A stretch of DNA of 40,152 nt, taken from assembly GCA_013372875.1 (NCBI GenBank), contig JABXIW010000273.1:1-40152 (forward strand). The letters are read 5' to 3'. Source of the DNA: Gammaproteobacteria bacterium (GTDB taxonomy: Bacteria > Pseudomonadota > Gammaproteobacteria > Enterobacterales > Kangiellaceae). The notes below the pieces were generated by a model. That model made no database searches. It was not told where the DNA came from and worked only from the letters and a program-made list of their open reading frames with translations. Below, one piece after another: positions 1 through 7,910 of this stretch. Numbering within the stretch: the stretch's first letter is position 1; each line of letters starts with the position of its first letter. The position numbers and the translations under genes were made by a program.

Positions 1-452
1 TAACCCGTATCCATTCTGAGTGTTTAACTGGTGATGCGCTTTTTAGTTTGCGTTGTGATTGTGGTTTCCAGTTGAATGCGGCGCTCAAGAAAATTGCTGA
101 TGCCGGTGCTGGTGTTTTATTGTATTTACGCCAAGAAGGTCGCGGCATTGGTTTGACAAACAAAATTCGCGCTTATTCATTGCAAGATCAAGGCATGGAT
201 ACGGTAGAAGCCAATGAGCATTTGGGTTTTGGCGCCGACGAGCGAGATTTTAAAGTGGCGGCCAATGCTTTAGAGCAGCTTGGAATTGAGCAGATTCGCT
301 TGATGACCAATAATCCGCGCAAAGTCAGCTCGATGGTTGAGGCTGGCATCAAGGTTGCCGAGCGAGTAGCCTTGCAGTTCGGTGAAAATCCGCATAATGA
401 AGAATATTTATCGACCAAAAAGTCGAAATTAGGGCATTTACTCAACAAATAG
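1..452 (+). CDS. ribA: GTP cyclohydrolase II, C-terminal part (partial)
   Basis: The reading frame is open from the left edge and ends at TAA 450-452; about 149 codons remain of a protein usually near 200 aa, so roughly the first 50 residues lie outside. The frame reads through [10 protein letters not shown] and then LRCDCGF, giving the three zinc-binding cysteines of GTP cyclohydrolase II. Further on are the substrate-loop segment RQEGRGIGL and the closing segment MTNNPRK. The enzyme opens the imidazole ring of GTP, the first step of riboflavin synthesis, in the cytoplasm. A RibBA fusion cannot be excluded because the N-terminus is missing. pepB starts 29 nt downstream. Confidence 0.93.
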   Translation, partial: TRIHSECLTGDALFSLRCDCGFQLNAALKKIADAGAGVLLYLRQEGRGIGLTNKIRAYSLQDQGMDTVEANEHLGFGADERDFKVAANALEQLGIEQIRLMTNNPRKVSSMVEAGIKVAERVALQFGENPHNEEYLSTKKSKLGHLLNK

Positions 453-481
453 CCCTTTCAAAAATAGAATTAAGGAACCTT

Positions 482-1750
482 ATGAGTTTACAAGTTTTTC
501 TGTCAGAACAAGTAGCCAGCAACGCTTGGCAGGGCAATTTAATCAGCTTTGGCGATGATAGCGTCACCATTCATAGCTTAGATGCGGAAGCGATCCAAAT
601 GGCCGCTCGCAAATTAGTTGGCAATGGCGTTTCTGACTTTGTGCTCAAAGGCGACTGGGCACTAGAAGCTCAATGGGGATTCTTTCAAGGTTCATATGAT
701 CCTAAAGTTGATGTGCAGATTGAATATGCTGAATTATCTGATGATGAGGCAAAAGAATTAGACGCACGAGTACAGGTAAGCCGTTGGATGCGCTCGATGG
801 TTAATGAAACGCCAGAAGTGCAAGCTCCACAAGTGTTAGCGCAAGAAGCAGCGGATTTTATCCAGAGTTTGTCGCCTGACAATGTTAGTTATGAAATCGT
901 GGCTGGCGAAAATTTGGAAAAAGCAGGTCATATCGGCACTTGGGAAGTTGGCCGTGGCTCAACTCGCCCGCCAGCAATTTTAAAATTGGTATTTAACCCA
1001 ACCAATGATGAAAACCCAACACCAGCAGCAGCGCTTGTGGGTAAAGGTATCACTTTTGACAGCGGCGGTTACAGCATCAAACCAAGCGCGGGAATGTTGC
1101 ACATGAAAGCCGACATGGGCGGAGCGGCCACGGTAACAGGCGCTTTAGGCTTGGCGATTTTACGTGGCCTTGATAAGCCTGTGCACTTGTACTTATGTTG
1201 CGCAGAAAACCTAATTAGTGGTCATGCCTATAAGCTTGGTGATATTTTGACTTATCCCAATGGTGTTACTGTTGAAATCCAAAATACCGATGCGGAAGGT
1301 CGTATTGTATTAGCAGACGGTTTATTATTGGCCTCAGAATCAGGCGCGCCGATTATTATTGACTCCGCTACGCTAACTGGAGCAGCAGTTACCGCTTTGG
1401 GCGAAGATTATAATGCTGTGTTTGCATTGGATGATGATGCTCGCAATGAGTTTTTAAAGGCAGCGCAAGCTGAAAACGAACGCCATTGGCCATTGCCGTT
1501 AGAATCATTTCATGCCAACAAATGTCCATCCAACTTTGCTATTACCGCCAACAGCCGTCCAGTTAAAGGCGGTGGCCCAGGTGGCGCTTCAAACGCCGCA
1601 GGCTTTTTATCGCGCTTTGTTCGGGATGATGGAAAAGGCTGGGTGCATGTAGATCTAGCCGCCGCTTACAACGACAACGCCACCGGTAAATGGTCCGCAG
1701 GTGGAACTGGGATTGGGTTTAGAGCGATTGCGAACAAACTTTGCGGTTAA
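482..1750 (+). CDS. pepB: Peptidase B, M17 leucyl aminopeptidase family
   Basis: A 422-aa cytosolic metallo-aminopeptidase close in length to E. coli PepB. The catalytic C-terminal half shows GKGITFDSGGYSIK with the metal-binding Lys/Asp, KADMGGAATV, and the M17 signature NTDAEGRIVLADGL. The N-terminal third is the less conserved M17 cap domain. An AAGGA ribosome site lies just before the ATG. It removes N-terminal residues from peptides in general turnover. Its stop codon overlaps the possible TTG start of the GNAT gene, so it may be cotranscribed with the following RiPP-like cluster; I regard pepB itself as housekeeping rather than as part of that cluster. Confidence 0.93.
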   Translation: MSLQVFLSEQVASNAWQGNLISFGDDSVTIHSLDAEAIQMAARKLVGNGVSDFVLKGDWALEAQWGFFQGSYDPKVDVQIEYAELSDDEAKELDARVQVSRWMRSMVNETPEVQAPQVLAQEAADFIQSLSPDNVSYEIVAGENLEKAGHIGTWEVGRGSTRPPAILKLVFNPTNDENPTPAAALVGKGITFDSGGYSIKPSAGMLHMKADMGGAATVTGALGLAILRGLDKPVHLYLCCAENLISGHAYKLGDILTYPNGVTVEIQNTDAEGRIVLADGLLLASESGAPIIIDSATLTGAAVTALGEDYNAVFALDDDARNEFLKAAQAENERHWPLPLESFHANKCPSNFAITANSRPVKGGGPGGASNAAGFLSRFVRDDGKGWVHVDLAAAYNDNATGKWSAGGTGIGFRAIANKLCG

Positions 1751-2247
1751 ACTTGAAGCTTTTTTCCACAAACTTTAATTATGAACTCCTATCTCATACC
1801 GATAGGGAGTTTTATTTCAAATTATTTAGCAATAGCGAAGTCATGCGCTGGATTGATCTTCCGTGGTCAGAAGAGAAGTCAAGCTCTGCTTTATCTTTAA
1901 TTATAGATAATAATCAAAACCTAAAAAGTTACCATAAGCTTTGGGTAGTTTTGTGTAAAAGTTCTGGTGAAAAAGTGGGTGTTATAGGTTTAAGTAAGTT
2001 GGTTTCAGAGTCATTCAAAAGGGATATAGGAATTATGCTGATGCCTTCTTCGCAAAAAAAAGGGGCCGCGCAAGAAATCATGAACACAATTATGGATTAT
2101 GGGCATTCAGGTTTAGGGTTAACCAAAATCAGCTGTAAGATTCATATTGAGCATACTGCCTGTATTAGATTAGCCGAGCGACTAAACTTCATTCCACAAT
2201 TTAAAAGAGACCAATGGAGTTTTTGGGAGAAAGACCTTGAGCAATAA
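1741..2247 (+). CDS. GNAT family N-acetyltransferase (RimJ/RimL-like)
   Basis: 168 aa if translation starts at TTG 1741, which overlaps the pepB stop; a second in-frame TTG at 1753 is equally possible and no strong Shine-Dalgarno decides. The order is typical of RimJ/RimL-type acetyltransferases: an N-terminal HTDREFYFKLFSNSEVMRWI-like segment, the GVIGLSKL strand, an acetyl-CoA loop region around MPSSQKKGAAQEIM and the C-terminal LTKISCK...ACIRLAERLNF block. The pyrophosphate loop is not a perfect QxxGxG/A. It overlaps the downstream methyltransferase by 11 nt, which suggests translational coupling. A role in acetylating the RiPP precursor or self-protection is possible but unproven; ribosomal or general N-acetylation is the alternative. 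Confidence 0.8.
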   Translation: MRLNLKLFSTNFNYELLSHTDREFYFKLFSNSEVMRWIDLPWSEEKSSSALSLIIDNNQNLKSYHKLWVVLCKSSGEKVGVIGLSKLVSESFKRDIGIMLMPSSQKKGAAQEIMNTIMDYGHSGLGLTKISCKIHIEHTACIRLAERLNFIPQFKRDQWSFWEKDLEQ

Positions 2248-3022
2248 TGGTAGTTTAGTATGCGTGGGGTTGGGGATGACTTTAGGCAGCCATATTACGC
2301 CAGCTGCTTTACATCAGATAAAGACTGCAGATATTGTCTTTGTTGCTGCTTCTAATGGTATCGTCGAGAAGTGGGTAGAAAGCTTAAACCCAAACTGTGA
2401 AAGTTTGCAGCCTTTATATTCAGAAGATAAACCTAGAAAAAAAACTTATAAAGAAATGAGTAATCGCATGTTGGCTGAAGTGGAAAAAGGGAAAAAAGTT
2501 TGTGGGGCTTTCTATGGACATCCCGGAGTTTTTGCCTTGTCGCCAAGAAAAGCTATAGCAATGGCAAGGAATAAAGGCTTTTCAGCTTATATGGAGCCTG
2601 GTATTTCGGCGGAAGCTTGTTTATATGCAGATCTTTTGCTTGATCCTGGTTCAGCTGGTTGTCAGCATTATGAGACTAGCCAGTTCATGTATTATTCGCG
2701 AAAAGTCGACACAGCAGCCTTGTTAGTTTTATGGCAAGTTGGATTAGCTGGTGATATAAACTCGGAGAAGTTTTCGACATCAGGAGAGAAAGTTGGCTCT
2801 TTACAAGAGCAGTTAACACAACTTTATTCAAAAGAACATGAGGCTATTATATATGAAGCTAAAGTTCTTCCGATGGATAAAGGACGGAAAGAAATCATCA
2901 CTTTAGGGGAGTTAAAACGAGCAACCTTAAACATGCATAGCACTTTAGTTGTTCCTCCTATGACGAGATTGATTGACATTAAAGATAAACCGTTGTTGAA
3001 TAAGCAAAATAATGACATATAA
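2237..3022 (+). CDS. Borosin-type peptide alpha-N-methyltransferase (split, SonM/OphMA-like)
   Basis: 261 aa, tetrapyrrole-methylase fold, starting at TTG 2237 with GGGAGA at 2225-2230 six bases upstream. The N-terminus GSLVCVGLGMTLGSHIT gives the SAM-binding loop. The borosin-specific active site is intact: LYSEDKPRKKTY supplies Y61, R67 and Y71, and AFYGHPGVF supplies Y93; from memory these match the catalytic Y66/R72/Y76/Y98 of fungal OphMA. MEPGISAEACLYADL follows, also as in OphMA. Corrin or siroheme methylases share the fold but not this Arg/Tyr set. Unlike OphMA no clasp or core peptide is fused: the protein ends soon after the methylase domain, and the candidate substrate is the next gene, 22 nt away. 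It should iteratively methylate backbone amides of that peptide using SAM. Confidence 0.9.
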   Translation: MSNNGSLVCVGLGMTLGSHITPAALHQIKTADIVFVAASNGIVEKWVESLNPNCESLQPLYSEDKPRKKTYKEMSNRMLAEVEKGKKVCGAFYGHPGVFALSPRKAIAMARNKGFSAYMEPGISAEACLYADLLLDPGSAGCQHYETSQFMYYSRKVDTAALLVLWQVGLAGDINSEKFSTSGEKVGSLQEQLTQLYSKEHEAIIYEAKVLPMDKGRKEIITLGELKRATLNMHSTLVVPPMTRLIDIKDKPLLNKQNNDI

Positions 3023-3044
3023 GCCTAAATAAGTGGGGGACGTA

Positions 3045-3296
3045 ATGAATAATGTTGTTGAATTTATAGTTAGACTAGGTGAGCTGGGTGCAAATCCAAG
3101 CAAGATAGAGTTGACATCACTTGTTGAAGAATTGCAAATTAGTGAGATAGAGTTAAATACAATCATGCTAGATAAAAAAGAATTAGCAAAATTGTTGGAT
3201 GCTCGTGAGAATGTTTTTGCAATATTGTTACCAGCGGAAGATGATGAGTCAGGTGATGAGTCTGATGATAGTGAAGAAGAAATTATAGCCGCTTAA
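3045..3296 (+). CDS. Putative split-borosin precursor peptide
   Basis: 83 aa from ATG 3045, preferred over GTG 3033 because GGGGGA (3035-3040) sits at Shine-Dalgarno distance from the ATG. Residues 1-55 look all-helical, with VVEFIVRLGELG near the start and ISEIELNTIMLDKKELAKLL at 32-51. This follows, without gaps in the last helix as I recall it, the borosin-binding domain of Shewanella SonA. Next comes a hydrophobic stretch VFAILLPA (57-64) in the place of the SonA core, then a very acidic tail (65-79, Asp/Glu/Ser/Gly only) and IIAA. In that alignment I60 and L62 take the positions methylated in SonA. It follows the methyltransferase by 22 nt. Product and activity are unknown; the assignment rests on context and pattern, not on a database search. 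Confidence 0.8.
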   Translation: MNNVVEFIVRLGELGANPSKIELTSLVEELQISEIELNTIMLDKKELAKLLDARENVFAILLPAEDDESGDESDDSEEEIIAA

Positions 3297-3303
3297 TAAA
3301 GCT

Positions 3304-5070
3304 TTGTTTAATCTAATTAATGTAAATAAAAACCCAGCCCTCATTTGCTGGGTTTTTGCCGCCTTATTTTCAATTTGTTATAGCTCTATTGTATATTCAG
3401 AAAATTTGAATGTGGATGTCATGCTTGAAAGAGCTGACTCTATAAAAAGTAGTGATAAAGATGAGTTTTTTAAGCTAGTAGAGCAAGCAAATTTAAATTT
3501 TAATGAGTTTACAAAAGAACAGCGAGAGTATTTTCAATACCTGCAATCCTACAAGCTTTCATTGGAAGGTAATTTTGAGGATAGCGTTGCTAGGTATGAA
3601 AACCTTTTAGCGACTGCTGAGTCATTTTTGATAAAAGTTAGAGCTAAAATATCCTTAGTTAATATCCACGGAATTACTCGCAATTATAACCGAGCTTTTT
3701 ATTATCTGGAGTCTTTGACTGAAGACATTCCAAGCATAAAAGACTCTGAAATAAAATCTTTAGCACATCTTGCAGCAGCTTTTAATTACAATGCCTATCA
3801 GCAATATAAGCTTTCGAAAGAATACTCAGCCAAGCTTCTTGCTGAAAAACCTAGAGGTAGGACCCTTTGTTTTGCTCGTCAATTGTACATTGAAGCAGAC
3901 TTCCATTTAAATCCTAGGTCTTCAAATGATGTTGATTTAGATAAAGCTATTGAACATTGCTTGGAAGTGGGTGAGCCAATTGCTGGTATCGCGCTTCATA
4001 ATATAAAGGCTAGGTTGTTATTAGATGAAAGAAAGCCTCAAGACGCTATCGATTACCTTATTCAGCATGAGAACTTAGTTCGCAAAACGGAGTATCCGAG
4101 TGCGCTTAGTCGGTTTTATATAACTTTTGCAAAAGCTAAGTGGCAGTTAAGAGAGGCAGGTGATGCTGAAAAGTATGCAAAAAAGGTGCTTGATATTTCT
4201 AAAGGAGAAGAATACGTTAAGCCGAAAGTATTTGCTTATTCATTGCTTCATGAGATTGCTAAAGAGAAAGGTGATTTTAAGTTAGCTCTTGACCATTATG
4301 TAAATTATTCAGAAGCTGATAAAGCACAAATAAACGAGATTCTTACTCAGCAGTTGGCTTACAACATTGTCGAGCATCAAACTGAAGAAAAAGTCCAAGA
4401 AATCAAGTTGCTTAATAAGCAAAACGAAGTTCTAAAACTTGAGCAAGATCTTGCTAAAGAAGAGGCTCAAAACAATCGTTTAATTGTTTTATTATTGATT
4501 TTCTTTTTGGCTTCTTTAGCATTTTGGACTTATCGTGTTAAGCGCCATCAAATCAGGCTCAAAAAACAATCAGAAACAGACCTACTTACGGGCGTTTGTT
4601 CAAGACATCACTTCTACCATACAAGCCGAAAGCTACTTGAGTATGCAAAAGCTAATAATCAAAATGTTAGCTTCATTTTATTCGATATGGATCGCTTTAA
4701 ATCTGTGAATGACAACTATGGTCATTTAGTAGGTGATTGGGTACTGAAAAAAGCCATAGAGGTGGCACGACCTTGTTGGCGACAGAATGATATTGCTGGG
4801 CGTTTAGGTGGTGAAGAGTTTGCTCTAATGTTACCAACTTGCGACTTACAAAAGGCGGTAGAAATCGCTGAAAACTGCCGTAAAGCCATTGAGGCTATAG
4901 ATACCACAGGATCAGGTCATAAGTTCAGTATTTCTGCTAGTTTTGGTGTTACAACTTCAAAAGTTTCGGGTTTTGAGCTTAGCAAGTTGATTGGCGATGC
5001 GGATAAAATTATGTATCAAGCCAAGGCTGCAGGCAAAAACCAAGTCTTACAAGTGGCGAATAAGTCATAA
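3304..5070 (+). CDS. Diguanylate cyclase with periplasmic TPR-like sensor domain
   Basis: 588 aa from TTG 3304. Residues 9-33 form a signal-peptide-like hydrophobic stretch. Residues about 40-380 are helical repeats resembling TPRs (for example HLAAAFNYNAYQQYKLSKEY), followed by a short coiled coil (about 370-390), one membrane helix (LIVLLLIFFLASLAFW, about 392-409) and a cytoplasmic GGDEF domain (about 425-585). The domain has FDMDRFKSVNDNYGH, active-site GGEEF at 502-506 and an RQND inhibitory I-site at 493-496, so it should make c-di-GMP and be feedback-inhibited. No later in-frame ATG/GTG would keep the signal sequence, hence the TTG choice. It begins 7 nt after the peptide gene and the terminator-like hairpin lies in its first codons. 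The ligand of the sensor is unknown. Confidence 0.88.
   Translation: MFNLINVNKNPALICWVFAALFSICYSSIVYSENLNVDVMLERADSIKSSDKDEFFKLVEQANLNFNEFTKEQREYFQYLQSYKLSLEGNFEDSVARYENLLATAESFLIKVRAKISLVNIHGITRNYNRAFYYLESLTEDIPSIKDSEIKSLAHLAAAFNYNAYQQYKLSKEYSAKLLAEKPRGRTLCFARQLYIEADFHLNPRSSNDVDLDKAIEHCLEVGEPIAGIALHNIKARLLLDERKPQDAIDYLIQHENLVRKTEYPSALSRFYITFAKAKWQLREAGDAEKYAKKVLDISKGEEYVKPKVFAYSLLHEIAKEKGDFKLALDHYVNYSEADKAQINEILTQQLAYNIVEHQTEEKVQEIKLLNKQNEVLKLEQDLAKEEAQNNRLIVLLLIFFLASLAFWTYRVKRHQIRLKKQSETDLLTGVCSRHHFYHTSRKLLEYAKANNQNVSFILFDMDRFKSVNDNYGHLVGDWVLKKAIEVARPCWRQNDIAGRLGGEEFALMLPTCDLQKAVEIAENCRKAIEAIDTTGSGHKFSISASFGVTTSKVSGFELSKLIGDADKIMYQAKAAGKNQVLQVANKS
3328..3357 (+). terminator. Perfect 11-bp hairpin with T-tract, inside the next gene's signal-peptide codons
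   Basis: AAAAACCCAGC (3328-3338) and GCTGGGTTTTT (3347-3357) pair perfectly around an 8-nt loop, with an A-tract and T-tract as in an intrinsic terminator. It lies 32 nt after the precursor peptide stop. It also falls inside codons 9-18 of the following TPR-GGDEF frame, so translation from TTG 3304 would run a ribosome through it. It may end the borosin transcript while letting a fraction through. Confidence 0.75.
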
Positions 5071-5165
5071 TTCGCCACAATCCTTACAGATTTTCGCAGC
5101 CTTTTCCTACCAATCTTTGCTAATATATTTTTATCGTAATGACAAAGTTTAACCGTGGCTAAGAA

Positions 5166-7448
5166 ATGGCTAAAAAACCAACTAAACCCAAAATAAAAGC
5201 TAAAACCACTAAAAAAAGTTTTTGGCAGCGCTTTAAATCTTTTTTTTGGAAGCTATCCCTATTAGTCAGTGCCTTTTTGGTGGTATTGGTTATCTACTCT
5301 GATGCGCAAATTAAAAAGCAATTTGAAGGCAAGCGTTGGCAATTACCTGCAAAAGTTTATGCCCAGTCATTAGTCCTGGCTGAGGGAAAACCCTTAACTC
5401 CAACAAGACTTAGGCAGGAATTACAGTTGCTGGGTTATCGCAAAACGGTTAAAGCAACTCGCGCTGGCGATTATGAAAATTATGGTAATTATTTTTATAT
5501 ATTTGTTCGGCCTTTCCAGTTTTGGGATGAATCTGTCCCAGCTAAAGAAGTTTCTTTTAATCTCGAAACCAGTAGAGTTGCGCAGCTAAAGAATCATGTG
5601 ACTGGCGAGCCTTTGCAGTACGCAAGACTCGATCCTTTATTGATTGGTCAGTTTTACCCTAATCATCAAGAGGATCGATTGTTAGTCCAATTGGCAGAAC
5701 TACCAGAGCATTTAAAGCAGGCGTTAATCGTTACCGAAGACCAAGGTTTTTATGAGCATTATGGCATCTCCTTCAAGGGTATAGCTCGCGCGGTTTGGTA
5801 TAACATCAATAATGATGGACGCTCTCACGGCGGTAGTACTATCACTCAGCAGTTGGTGAAAAACTATTTCTTAACTCGTGAACGTAGTTTATGGCGAAAA
5901 TTCCGCGAAGCCATTATGGCTGTGATCTTGGAGGTGCGTTATGAGAAAGACGAAATTTTGCAGGCCTACTTTAATGAGGTTTTTCTTGGTCAAGAGGGAA
6001 ATAGGGCAATCCATGGAGTTGGCCTAGCCAGTCATTACTATTTCGATAAACCTGTTGAAAAACTGACTCCTGCCCAATCGGCTTTGCTGGTGGCGATCCT
6101 AAAAGGCCCCTCTAGTTTTGATCCTTATCGCAACCCTGAAAATGCACTCAAACGCCGTAACTTGGTTTTAAAGCTCATGAATGAGCAAGGTGCATTATCT
6201 GATTCAGAATATAAAGAACAAATCGAAACCAGCTTGGCGGTGGTAAAAAAGCCAAAACTTAGGCTTTCTAAAGTACCAGCGTTTATGGACTTGGTCAGAC
6301 GTCAGTTACAGCAAAACTATTCGGATGATGAGCTTAGTTCCGAAGGTTTGCGTATTTTTACTACGTTAGATCCTGTAACTCAGCGTTATCTTGAAAAGCG
6401 TTTGAGTGAAGCCATGAGAAAGGTAGAACAATCTCGCGGAGTTAAAGAAGATACTTTGCAAACGGCGGTGATTATTACTGAAGCGGTAACGGGCAAAATT
6501 GTTGCGCTAGCGGGTGATCGCAAAGAAGGTTACTCGGGTTTTAATCGCGCTTTGGACGCGAAGCGCCAAATTGGCTCGGTAATTAAACCTTTAGTTGTTG
6601 CTGCAGCTTTAGATGAAGATGAAAACTACCAACTTAATAAGCTGATAGCTGATGTGCCCATTAGTCTAAAGCAAAGAGATGGCTCTCAATGGCAGCCGCA
6701 AAATTATGATAAGAAATTTCATGGGAATGTGACGCTTTTTGAATCGCTAAACAAGTCGTACAACATTCCTTTAATTAAAGTTGGCCAAGATATTGGTAAT
6801 GATAGTATCGCTAACTATCTTGAAAATTTGGGCGCTGAAACTGTTCGTGGTTTGGATGCGTTGCCATTAGGAGTTTTAGAGTTAACACCGCTGCAGTTGG
6901 CTGAGCTTTATCAAGTGCTGGCCAGTGGAGGCTTAAAAATCAAACCTTCGGCAATTGAGGCAGTAACAGATAATCAAGGTGATTTATTGGAGCGTTATCC
7001 GATCCATGCGGAAAGGGTGATGCACGAAACCCATAATTATTTGGTCAAAGCCAATATGCTGGAAGCCACTCAGTCTGGTACAAGCCGTCAATTAAGCAAA
7101 CGTATTCCTTGGACCAAATTTGCAGGTAAAACAGGCACTACCAACGATTTAAAAGACTCTTGGTTTGCAGGTTTTAGTAACGAACATCTTGGCGTGGTTT
7201 GGGTTGGCCGAGATGATAATAAGGCAGCGAACATCACAGGTTCGACGGCTGCTTTGCCGGTGTTTATTGATATTTTTGAAGGGATCAATACTGAGTCGTT
7301 AAAATTGGGCTACAACCCAGAAATCGAATGGCAAAGGATTGATTTACAGACTGGTAACTTGGCTGGGGATAATTGCACTAGAACCATGAGCATTCCTTTT
7401 AATCATGGCAAGGCTCCAAAAGTAGTTGCTCAATGTGAGACTGAATAA
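5166..7448 (+). CDS. mrcB: Penicillin-binding protein 1B (bifunctional)
   Basis: 760 aa class A PBP. A Lys-rich cytoplasmic N-terminus is followed by one membrane helix (about 33-48). Then come the UB2H-like region starting at the WQLPAKVYAQ segment, the GT51 transglycosylase (TEDQGFYEHYG near 190; GGSTITQQLVKN) and the transpeptidase, with SVIK at 471-474, a SYN motif and KTGTTND near 655. It polymerises and cross-links peptidoglycan at the inner membrane. The UB2H region marks it as PBP1B and not PBP1A, whose gene is at 36682-39213. Length and motifs are complete. The stop overlaps the HIT gene start in TAATG. Confidence 0.96.
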   Translation: MAKKPTKPKIKAKTTKKSFWQRFKSFFWKLSLLVSAFLVVLVIYSDAQIKKQFEGKRWQLPAKVYAQSLVLAEGKPLTPTRLRQELQLLGYRKTVKATRAGDYENYGNYFYIFVRPFQFWDESVPAKEVSFNLETSRVAQLKNHVTGEPLQYARLDPLLIGQFYPNHQEDRLLVQLAELPEHLKQALIVTEDQGFYEHYGISFKGIARAVWYNINNDGRSHGGSTITQQLVKNYFLTRERSLWRKFREAIMAVILEVRYEKDEILQAYFNEVFLGQEGNRAIHGVGLASHYYFDKPVEKLTPAQSALLVAILKGPSSFDPYRNPENALKRRNLVLKLMNEQGALSDSEYKEQIETSLAVVKKPKLRLSKVPAFMDLVRRQLQQNYSDDELSSEGLRIFTTLDPVTQRYLEKRLSEAMRKVEQSRGVKEDTLQTAVIITEAVTGKIVALAGDRKEGYSGFNRALDAKRQIGSVIKPLVVAAALDEDENYQLNKLIADVPISLKQRDGSQWQPQNYDKKFHGNVTLFESLNKSYNIPLIKVGQDIGNDSIANYLENLGAETVRGLDALPLGVLELTPLQLAELYQVLASGGLKIKPSAIEAVTDNQGDLLERYPIHAERVMHETHNYLVKANMLEATQSGTSRQLSKRIPWTKFAGKTGTTNDLKDSWFAGFSNEHLGVVWVGRDDNKAANITGSTAALPVFIDIFEGINTESLKLGYNPEIEWQRIDLQTGNLAGDNCTRTMSIPFNHGKAPKVVAQCETE

Positions 7449-7873
7449 TGTTTGAATTAGATAAAAGGCTTGATAACGATACCGTTACCATAGGCAATCT
7501 AGCTTTGTGCCGATTATTGCTGATGAATGATAGCCAGTATCCATGGCTAATTTTAGTGCCGAAAGTAGCTGGGATTACAGAGATATATCAACTCAATGAT
7601 GTGCAAAGAAAGCTATTGGCAGAAGAGTCTAATCAAATTGCGACGCTGCTTGCCGAGGAATATAAGGCGGATAAAATGAACATTGCAGCTTTGGGTAATG
7701 TGGTTTCGCAGCTACATATTCATCATATTGTCCGATATAAAAATGATATCGCTTGGCCAGCGCCAGTATGGGGTGTGAAAGCTGTTAAAAGTTACTCAGA
7801 AGTGGAGTTATTGGAAATTACCGCACGCTTACAAAGGCTCTTTAGCAAGTTAGACAGTTTTGTGCCGGCATAA
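7448..7873 (+). CDS. HIT domain protein
   Basis: 141 aa, a histidine-triad hydrolase-like protein. The motif QLHIHHIVR has H90, H92 and H93, and is followed by WPAPVWG, typical of the small proteobacterial HIT family often called diadenosine tetraphosphate hydrolase-like. The ATG overlaps the mrcB stop (TAATG), so the two are probably translationally coupled. Substrate unknown; nucleotide phosphoramidate or dinucleotide polyphosphate hydrolysis is the family activity. A bidirectional terminator follows immediately. Confidence 0.9.
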   Translation: MFELDKRLDNDTVTIGNLALCRLLLMNDSQYPWLILVPKVAGITEIYQLNDVQRKLLAEESNQIATLLAEEYKADKMNIAALGNVVSQLHIHHIVRYKNDIAWPAPVWGVKAVKSYSEVELLEITARLQRLFSKLDSFVPA

Positions 7874-7899
7874 AAAAGAGCTCGATAAGAGCTCTTTTT
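7873..7899. terminator. Bidirectional intrinsic terminator
   Basis: AAAAAGAGCTC (7873-7883) pairs perfectly with GAGCTCTTTTT (7889-7899) around a 5-nt loop. It lies between the convergent HIT gene (plus) and the last gene of the kynurenine operon (minus) and has T-tracts on both strands. Confidence 0.9.
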
Positions 7900-7910
7900 A
7901 GTTAAAACAT

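Noticed and set aside
482..1750. PepB as dedicated protease of the borosin cluster
   Set aside because: It is a standard M17 aminopeptidase next to ribA; adjacency and the small overlap do not justify a maturation role.
2237..3022. Cobalamin/siroheme biosynthesis methylase
   Set aside because: The general fold matches, but the KPRKKTY and FYGHPGVF active-site set, the peptide gene downstream and absence of any corrin genes point to a borosin enzyme.
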